NCBI RefSeq assembly: GCF_913776855.1
Contig: NZ_CAJYQD010000001.1
Location: 44,736-108,735, forward strand
DNA: 64,000 bases
Direction of reading: 5' to 3'
DNA from: an uncultured Sphingomonas sp.
GTDB taxonomy: Bacteria > Pseudomonadota > Alphaproteobacteria > Sphingomonadales > Sphingomonadaceae
A program made the position numbers and the translations under genes. Within the stretch, counting starts at the first letter, position 1. Each line of letters begins with the position of its first letter. Under the pieces are notes generated by a model, which was given only the letters and a program-made list of their open reading frames with translations, was not told where the DNA came from and did not search any database. Shown here piece after piece: positions 57,867 to 64,000 of this stretch.

Positions 57867-59815
57867 TGTGCCGGCGCGGGGGTGGCCCCGCCGACCAGCT
57901 CGTTCCGGACGCGGTTGATCGCCTGCTCGTTGCGCTTCACCCCGACCTGACGGCGCACCGCCTCGACGAATTGCTCGGCATATTCGCCACCGGTCATGCG
58001 ACTCAGTTCGCGTCCGACACCGGTAATCGCCGCCTTGTCGTTCGTCGCATCGCCGCGCTGGATGTCGTCGAGATAGACGATCAGCCAGCCTTCGCCGTTC
58101 GGTGCCGCGGTCAGCTTGGCCTTTTTCGGCGCCATCGAGAACATCAGCTGGAGTGCGGCGGGCACCTGCTGTCCCAGCTGCGACAGCTGCGCGCGCGATG
58201 CGGTAACCGGACGCGGAGCGGGCAGGCGCGTACCCGACTGGGCAACGGCGGTGCCGATCGGCATCCCGCCATTCACCTTGGTCAGGATTTGCTGCGCCAC
58301 CGCGCGGGCTGCCTTCAGTGCCTGGTCCTGCTTGTACTGGCCGATCACCTGCTCGCGAATTTCCGCAAGCGGGCGCGGGGCGGCGCGGGTCACGTCACCG
58401 GTCGACACGAGGGCGAAGGTGCCATCGGCGGCGGTCTGTACGATCTGGGGCGCATCGCCGGATTCGGCGGCGAAGCCGGCTTCGATGATCGGGGCCAGCG
58501 CAGGGTCGGGCTGTGCCGGCTTCAGCGGGTCGATGCCCTGCGCCGTAACCGGGGCGGTCGCCTGTGCCGACAGCTTGGAGTCCTTCACGATTTCATCGAA
58601 CGTCGCGCCATCGGTGATGCCGCCGTCGATCTTTTCCTGGACGGCTCCCAGCGCGGTCGCGCCCTTGGTCTTGGTCAATTCGGCGACCAGTTCCGGACGG
58701 GCCTGTTCAAGGGTCTTGCCCGGCACCTGCGTGACCGCGTCGACCTTCAGCACCACGAAGCCCAGCGGCGACTGGATCGGCCCGGCGACCGCACCCTGCT
58801 GTGCACCGAACGCTGCGTCCGCGACGGCAGGCGAGGTCTTTCCGGCCAGCTGCCCCTTGGTCTGCCCGGTGAAGTTGGTCGCTTCGAGGCCGATCGCACC
58901 GGCAGCGGCGGTCAGCGCCTGTCCGCCGCGGACGGCCTGCGCCAGCTTGTTGGCAGCGGCCTGATCGGCAACGACCACCTGCGACACACTCCGCGTCTGC
59001 GACGGTGCGAATCGAGCCGCGTTGGTGCGATAGGCGGCCTGGATTTCCGCATCGGTCGGCGCCGATTGCGCCAGGACGCTGGCCGGGGTGACGATCGCAT
59101 AGCGGATCACCCGGCGTTCCGGCACGGTATAGCGCGCGCGATTGGCGGTGTAATAGGCCTGCAACTGCTGGTCGGTCGGTGCCGCCGGCGCCGGGAAGGC
59201 GGCGGTCGGCACGATCGCGACCTGCCCGCTACGCGCCTCCTTGGCGAGCGAGGCATAGGGCAGGGCCAGCTGCTGCGGCAGGTAGCTGCTCTCCAGCGTG
59301 CGGGCGAGCATCAGGCGGGTAAGCGTGGCACGGCGGATATCGTCGCGCAACTGCTGCGGCGTGATGCGGGCACGGGCCAGCGCCTGTTCGAACGTGCGTT
59401 GGTCGAACTTGCCGTCCAGCCCCTGAAACGCCGGCAGGCTGGCGATCTGTCCGTCTACATAGCGGTCGGACACGACCAGCCCGTGATCCTGCGCGAACTG
59501 GCGCAGCGCGAGATCGGAAATGGCCCGGTTCAGCGACCCTTCGAACCCGCCGCGCGCGATGTATTGCGCGGTATCCAGCCCCGGCTGCCGCTGCGCCGCC
59601 TGCTGCACGTCGCCGCGGATGCGCTCGGTCAGCACCGTGTCGGTCAGCTTGTCATCGCCCACGGTCGCAACGGTCGCCCCGTTGCCGCCCAGCGCCGACG
59701 GACGCAGCCCGTTGAGGTCGGCCATGGCAAAGCCGATGGCGATGACCGCCAGCAACAGCAGGCCGACAAAGATGCCGACCTTCGACTTGGTCATGCGCCT
59801 GAAGAAACCGAGCAT
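57863..59815 (-). CDS. PpiD/SurA-like membrane-anchored peptidylprolyl isomerase
   Basis: N-terminal TM anchor MLGFFRRMTKSKVGIFVGLLLLAVIAIGFAMADL, SurA_N-like and PPIC-type regions; overlaps trpE start. Confidence 0.92.
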   Translation of the reverse strand: MLGFFRRMTKSKVGIFVGLLLLAVIAIGFAMADLNGLRPSALGGNGATVATVGDDKLTDTVLTERIRGDVQQAAQRQPGLDTAQYIARGGFEGSLNRAISDLALRQFAQDHGLVVSDRYVDGQIASLPAFQGLDGKFDQRTFEQALARARITPQQLRDDIRRATLTRLMLARTLESSYLPQQLALPYASLAKEARSGQVAIVPTAAFPAPAAPTDQQLQAYYTANRARYTVPERRVIRYAIVTPASVLAQSAPTDAEIQAAYRTNAARFAPSQTRSVSQVVVADQAAANKLAQAVRGGQALTAAAGAIGLEATNFTGQTKGQLAGKTSPAVADAAFGAQQGAVAGPIQSPLGFVVLKVDAVTQVPGKTLEQARPELVAELTKTKGATALGAVQEKIDGGITDGATFDEIVKDSKLSAQATAPVTAQGIDPLKPAQPDPALAPIIEAGFAAESGDAPQIVQTAADGTFALVSTGDVTRAAPRPLAEIREQVIGQYKQDQALKAARAVAQQILTKVNGGMPIGTAVAQSGTRLPAPRPVTASRAQLSQLGQQVPAALQLMFSMAPKKAKLTAAPNGEGWLIVYLDDIQRGDATNDKAAITGVGRELSRMTGGEYAEQFVEAVRRQVGVKRNEQAINRVRNELVGGATPAPAQ

Positions 59816-59944
59816 CCGTGCAACCGATCGAAAGGAATGAAAGGATGCTGCTTTAGAAGGCGGTCGCGCCCGCTTCAAGGTTGCGTAGGCCGCCACATGC
59901 GCTATCGGCTGTAGAACATGTAAAACGCGCTGGGAGCCGTGGGT

Positions 59945-60691
59945 ATGAGTCGTCGCAAGCTGGTGGCTGGCAATTGGAAGATGCACGGGCTTCGCGGGCA
60001 ATTGGCCGAGGTCGCGGCGATCGATGCCGCCGCCGCCGCCGCGCCGGGCGTGGATGTCGCGCTGTGCGTGCCCGCAACGCTGGTCCATGCGGCGTCGGAC
60101 ATCGCGGGAACGATGCAGATCGGCGGGCAGGACGTCCACGCCAATGATCGCGGTGCGCATACCGGGTGCGTTTCCGCGGAGATGCTGGTCGAAGCCGGGG
60201 CGACCATCGTGATCGTCGGCCATAGCGAGCGCCGTGCCGACCAGAACGAAACCAGCCACGACGCCTGGGCGAAGGCCGCCGCCGGGCGCCGCCACGGCTT
60301 GAATGTCATCCTGTGTTGCGGCGAAACCGAGGCGGAGCGCGATGCTGGCCGTGCCGAACGCGTCGTGCAGGCGCAGATCGAGAAGTCGGTGCCGGAAGGA
60401 GCCAGCGGCGACTGGTTCACGCTTGCCTATGAGCCGCGCTGGGCGATCGGCACGGGGCGCACGCCATCCGCCGACGAAATCGCGCAGGTCCATGCGATCG
60501 CCCGTGCCAAGCTGCGTCAGATGGTCGGCGATGCCGCGGACGGCATCCGCATCCTGTATGGCGGATCGGTGACCGGCGCCAACGCCGCCTCGATCCTGTC
60601 GATCGACGATGTCGACGGCGCACTGGTCGGCGGGGCGAGTCTGACCGCCGAAAAGTTCGTGCCGATCATCGAAGCGGCGGCCCGGCTGTAA
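59945..60691 (+). CDS. tpiA: Triosephosphate isomerase
   Basis: KLVAGNWKMHG, VIVGHSERR, YEPRWAIGTGRTPS, YGGSVTGANA. Confidence 0.96.
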   Translation: MSRRKLVAGNWKMHGLRGQLAEVAAIDAAAAAAPGVDVALCVPATLVHAASDIAGTMQIGGQDVHANDRGAHTGCVSAEMLVEAGATIVIVGHSERRADQNETSHDAWAKAAAGRRHGLNVILCCGETEAERDAGRAERVVQAQIEKSVPEGASGDWFTLAYEPRWAIGTGRTPSADEIAQVHAIARAKLRQMVGDAADGIRILYGGSVTGANAASILSIDDVDGALVGGASLTAEKFVPIIEAAARL

Positions 60692-60776
60692 CCAGCGCCT
60701 GCGGAACGGCCAGCGTCAGTGTCGGTTCATCCCTGATATGCTAGGCACCGACTTTGCTCCAACCGGGAAGACGATC

Positions 60777-61184
60777 ATGCGAATCCTCAGTTTGTTGTCG
60801 ATCGCGCTGCTTGCCGCCAGCACGGCACCCGTGACGGCGCGCGAACGTGACAACGCGGCGGGAGAGGCCGCATTGTCGCGGATCACCGATCGGCGCGATG
60901 TCGGCAAGGCGGTCGACTGCATCAACCTGCGCGATATCCGGTCTAGCGAGATCGTGCCGAACACGGCCATCGTCTATCGGATGAACAACGGGACCCTGTT
61001 CGTGAATCGGCCGCAGGGTGGCGCCTTTCTCGACCGGGACGACATTCTGGTGACGCGCACGATCGGCACGCAGCTGTGCCGGATCGATATCGTAAACCTG
61101 CTCGACCGCAATTCGCGCATGATGAGCGGGTCGCTGTCGCTTGGCGACTTCGTACCCTATTCGCGATTGCCGGCACGCAACTGA
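60777..61184 (+). CDS. Hypothetical secreted protein
   Basis: Signal peptide MRILSLLSIALLAASTAPVTA, then a 2-Cys mature domain (VDCINLRDI...TQLCRIDIV). Confidence 0.75.
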   Translation: MRILSLLSIALLAASTAPVTARERDNAAGEAALSRITDRRDVGKAVDCINLRDIRSSEIVPNTAIVYRMNNGTLFVNRPQGGAFLDRDDILVTRTIGTQLCRIDIVNLLDRNSRMMSGSLSLGDFVPYSRLPARN

Positions 61185-61224
61185 TCCTCTTGCGCCCGGC
61201 GTCCGCTTCGCCCATATGGCGCGC

Positions 61225-61315
61225 GGGAGTCGGGCGGACGATGCCGTCGCCAACCCGGTCAGGTCCGGAAGGAAGCAGCCGCAACGATTTCGCAGCGGGT
61301 CGTCCGGCTCCCACC
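61225..61315 (+). ncRNA. ffs: Signal recognition particle RNA, small bacterial (4.5S) type
   Basis: Hallmark ggtcaggtccggaaggaagcagcc apical loop; flanks gggagtcgggcggacga / tcgtccggctccc pair into a long stem; ends approximate. Confidence 0.93.
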
Positions 61316-61316
61316 T

Positions 61317-62624
61317 CTAACGCGGCGCGGCAAGGTCCAGCGCGCGGGTCATCAGCCCGGTAAATTGCAACGTGTCGACGTCCTTCGCAGGATCGTTGAC
61401 GCCGTTCGCCATCGCATACCATCTGCCGTCCTTGCCCTGCAGCAGGAAGGCCATGGTAAGGACGCCGGGTTCCGACCCCCCCTTGTAGCCGACATAGCGC
61501 CAGTGCGCCGTCGCGTCGGGAATGCCCGGATTCTTCGACAGGATCGCCCGCAACTCCGCACCCGCCGGGCCGTCCATATGCCGTCGCAGCCAGTCCATCG
61601 CCCGGATCAGGTCGTTCGGACTGGCGAACCATTCCAGTTCGGCAATGCGTAGCGGCTTTCCGTTCTGAAACAGGTCGCGCGGGATCGCGGCGATCGGGGT
61701 ATCGCGCACCGCGCCGTCGAGGAACGCCCGTCGCGCAGCCGGTGTCAGCGAGAGATAGCGCGCGCCGAGCGCGCCGCCGTCCACGCCTTTCAGCTTGAAC
61801 AGCTCCAGCGCGCCCAGAAACGGCACGTTGCGCGCGCCACCATCGGTAAAGCCGATGACGGGCAGCATCGCTTCCACCTTCGCCCGACCGAGCTGGAACA
61901 GCAGGATGTCGGTCGCGCTGTTGTCGCTGACCGAAATCATCCGCTCGGCGAGTTCCTTTAGTGCGATGCGCGTACCCTTGGGCTGCTGCGCATAGCCGCC
62001 GCCGGGCAGCGCCGACCCGTCGAGCGTGACGACATCGCTCCACTTGCGCTCGCCTGCCTCGATCGAGCGAACCAGTTCGGCGAGGATGACCAGCTTGAAC
62101 GCCGACCCGATCGCAACCGGTGCAGAGGCGTTGCGGGCCTTGCTCAATTGCGGCGGCCCATCCCCCAGTCGCGCCAGCGCGAAAACGCTGGTGCCGGGTT
62201 GGGCGGCGAGGCGTTCGACTACGGCGTCCAGCGTAGGCGCTGCCGGACCGCGCGGTTCCACGCCCCGTGTGAGAAGGCCGGTGATCAAATGATCGCCGCC
62301 GGGGTCGAGCGCAACATCCGCCTTCAAGGTGCCGCGTTCATAGGCGAAGCGCACATGTGCCGCCCAGGGACCGGTTGACTCGATCGCCTCCACCCCGGTC
62401 GGTTTGCCGAGTGCGGTCGTCAGTTGCCGGGCGATGGCGTCGAAACGCGCGCGGGGTACGGCAGCGCGAAACGACGGGGCGAAGGTCGCATCATAGTCGC
62501 CCGCCCCGGACAACACTGCCACGACCTCCCGCGTGCGGCTGTCCATCGTTGCGTCCGCCGGTTGCGCCTGAACCGATGGCGGTGCCATCGCAGCGAGCAA
62601 CATCAGCATGGCGACCATCGGCAT
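61317..62624 (-). CDS. Class A beta-lactamase-related serine hydrolase
   Basis: SAFK (SxxK), SVSDNSA (SDN), YKGGSEPG (KGG in the KTG position); N-terminal signal peptide and accessory domain. Confidence 0.85.
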   Translation of the reverse strand: MPMVAMLMLLAAMAPPSVQAQPADATMDSRTREVVAVLSGAGDYDATFAPSFRAAVPRARFDAIARQLTTALGKPTGVEAIESTGPWAAHVRFAYERGTLKADVALDPGGDHLITGLLTRGVEPRGPAAPTLDAVVERLAAQPGTSVFALARLGDGPPQLSKARNASAPVAIGSAFKLVILAELVRSIEAGERKWSDVVTLDGSALPGGGYAQQPKGTRIALKELAERMISVSDNSATDILLFQLGRAKVEAMLPVIGFTDGGARNVPFLGALELFKLKGVDGGALGARYLSLTPAARRAFLDGAVRDTPIAAIPRDLFQNGKPLRIAELEWFASPNDLIRAMDWLRRHMDGPAGAELRAILSKNPGIPDATAHWRYVGYKGGSEPGVLTMAFLLQGKDGRWYAMANGVNDPAKDVDTLQFTGLMTRALDLAAPR

Positions 62625-62689
62625 CTTCCCCAAAGCTCCTGTCGATCGACAGGCTGCGGCATCGGACAAAGGGCGTCAATCGCCGTATG

Positions 62690-64000
62690 TCAGGCGTCGA
62701 TCACCTCATCGTCCAGGCGCGCGGCGTTTTCCTGGATGAAGGCGAAACGATGTGCCGGGTTGGTGCCCATCAGCCGATCGACCAGGTCCTTCACCGCCGC
62801 GCGTTCCTCATATTCCTGAGGCAGGGTAATGCGGATCATGCTGCGGCTTTTGGGGTCCATCGTCGTCTCGCGCAGCTGGCCCGGATTCATCTCGCCCAGT
62901 CCCTTGAACCGGCCGACCTCGACCTTCTTGCCCCGGAATGCGGTGCGTTCCAGCTCGGCACGGTGGGCATCGTCGCGGGCATAGAGCGACTTGGCGCCGA
63001 CCGTCAGGCGATAAAGTGGCGGCTGCGCAAGATACAGGTGCCCCCGCCGGACGATTTCCGGCATCTCCTGAAAGAAGAAGGTCATCAGCAGCGTTGCGAT
63101 ATGCGCGCCATCGACATCCGCGTCGGTCATGATGACGATGCGTTCGTAGCGCAGCGCATCGGGCTGACAATCCTTGCGCGTGCCGCACCCCGTGGCGAGG
63201 ATCAGGTCGGCGATTTCCTGATTGGCAAGGATTTTCGCGCTGGTCGCGGAGGCGACGTTCAGGATCTTGCCCCGGATCGGCAGGATGGCCTGCGTCTTGC
63301 GATCGCGCGCCTGTTTCGCCGACCCGCCGGCCGAATCGCCTTCGACGATGAACAGCTCGGTGCCGGCCGGATCGTCCGACGCACAATCGGTCAGCTTGCC
63401 CGGCAGGCGGAGCTTGCGCGACGACGTCGCGGTCTTGCGCTTGACCTCGCGCTCCGCCTTGCGGCGCAGGCGTTCGTCCATCCGGTCCAAGACGAGGCCC
63501 AGCAGCGCCTTGCCCCGGTCCATATTGTGGCTGAGGAAATGGTCGAAATGGTCGCGCACCGCCTTTTCGACGAGGCTGGCGGCCTCGACGCTGGTCAGGC
63601 GGTCCTTGGTCTGGCTCTGGAACTGCGGGTCGCGGATGAACACCGACAGCATCAGTTCGCAACCGACGGTCACGTCGTCAGCGGTCATGTCCTTGGCGCG
63701 CTTGTTGCCGACCAGATCGGCGAACCCGCGCAGGCCGCGAACCAGCGCCTGTCGCAGGCCCTGCTCATGGGTCCCGCCATCGGGGGTCGGGATGGTATTG
63801 CAGTAATAGCTGTAGCTGCCGTCACTCCACAGCGGCCATGCCACCGCCCATTCGACGCGTCCCTGTTCGCCCGGAAAATCCTGGCGGCCGGTGAAGAAAT
63901 CCGCCGTCGCGCATTCGCGGCCACCGACCTGTTCGCGTAGGTGGTCGGCAAGACCGCCGGGGAACTGGAACACGGCTTCGGCCGGCACATCGGTTCCAGC
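62690..64000 (-). CDS. parE: DNA topoisomerase IV subunit B, 5' end beyond window
   Basis: EGDSAGGSAKQARDRKTQAILPIRGKILNV, IMTDADVDGAHI, GRFKGLGEMNPGQLRETTMDP; frame open to window edge. Confidence 0.95.
   Translation of the reverse strand, partial: AGTDVPAEAVFQFPGGLADHLREQVGGRECATADFFTGRQDFPGEQGRVEWAVAWPLWSDGSYSYYCNTIPTPDGGTHEQGLRQALVRGLRGFADLVGNKRAKDMTADDVTVGCELMLSVFIRDPQFQSQTKDRLTSVEAASLVEKAVRDHFDHFLSHNMDRGKALLGLVLDRMDERLRRKAEREVKRKTATSSRKLRLPGKLTDCASDDPAGTELFIVEGDSAGGSAKQARDRKTQAILPIRGKILNVASATSAKILANQEIADLILATGCGTRKDCQPDALRYERIVIMTDADVDGAHIATLLMTFFFQEMPEIVRRGHLYLAQPPLYRLTVGAKSLYARDDAHRAELERTAFRGKKVEVGRFKGLGEMNPGQLRETTMDPKSRSMIRITLPQEYEERAAVKDLVDRLMGTNPAHRFAFIQENAARLDDEVIDA

Noticed and set aside
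57791-59914. 707-aa plus-strand ORF opposite trpE and the PPIase
   Set aside because: Low-complexity R/G/H/Q-rich translation typical of GC-rich antisense shadow frames; two well-recognised genes occupy the other strand.
61317-62624. Acquired beta-lactam resistance gene
   Set aside because: Atypical KGG motif, extra N-terminal domain, housekeeping neighbours and no mobile-element context.
62357-63940. 527-aa plus-strand ORF opposite parE
   Set aside because: Antisense to a highly conserved housekeeping gene; no independent support.

Overview
This 64 kb window is high-GC alphaproteobacterial chromosome. Gene content and protein style look like Sphingomonadales, probably Sphingomonas, inferred from the sequence without any database search. 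It is almost fully coding. I saw no CRISPR array, transposase, integrase, phage module or plasmid genes. Housekeeping content includes asd, the rpmH-rnpA-yidD-yidC-engB block, yifB/comM, dxs, tlyA, proC, ilvE, radA, trpE, a ppiD-like PPIase, tpiA, the 4.5S SRP RNA, a partial parE, tRNA-Leu(CAA) and tRNA-Thr(UGU). Two blocks stand out. (1) A minus-strand TonB-dependent receptor / SapC / Fe-2OG-type cupin / flavin-dependent 'tryptophan' halogenase cluster (13.5-19.9 kb), with catalytic motifs retained in both enzymes. (2) A chemotaxis operon, mcp-STAS-cheA-cheR-cheB-cheD-cheY-cheW-cheB2-orf (20.2-28.8 kb). Its second CheB lacks the catalytic serine in an ungapped alignment to the first CheB, and it ends in an uncharacterised 92-aa protein with a CheZ-like LQxxDxxxQ helix. 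Other leads are a DgkA-like kinase with an apparent in-frame core deletion, an NfeR-like PadR regulator with repeated AAGATATATC operators, an orphan exosortase-type O-glycosylation ligase locus, and several families of intergenic palindromic repeats.
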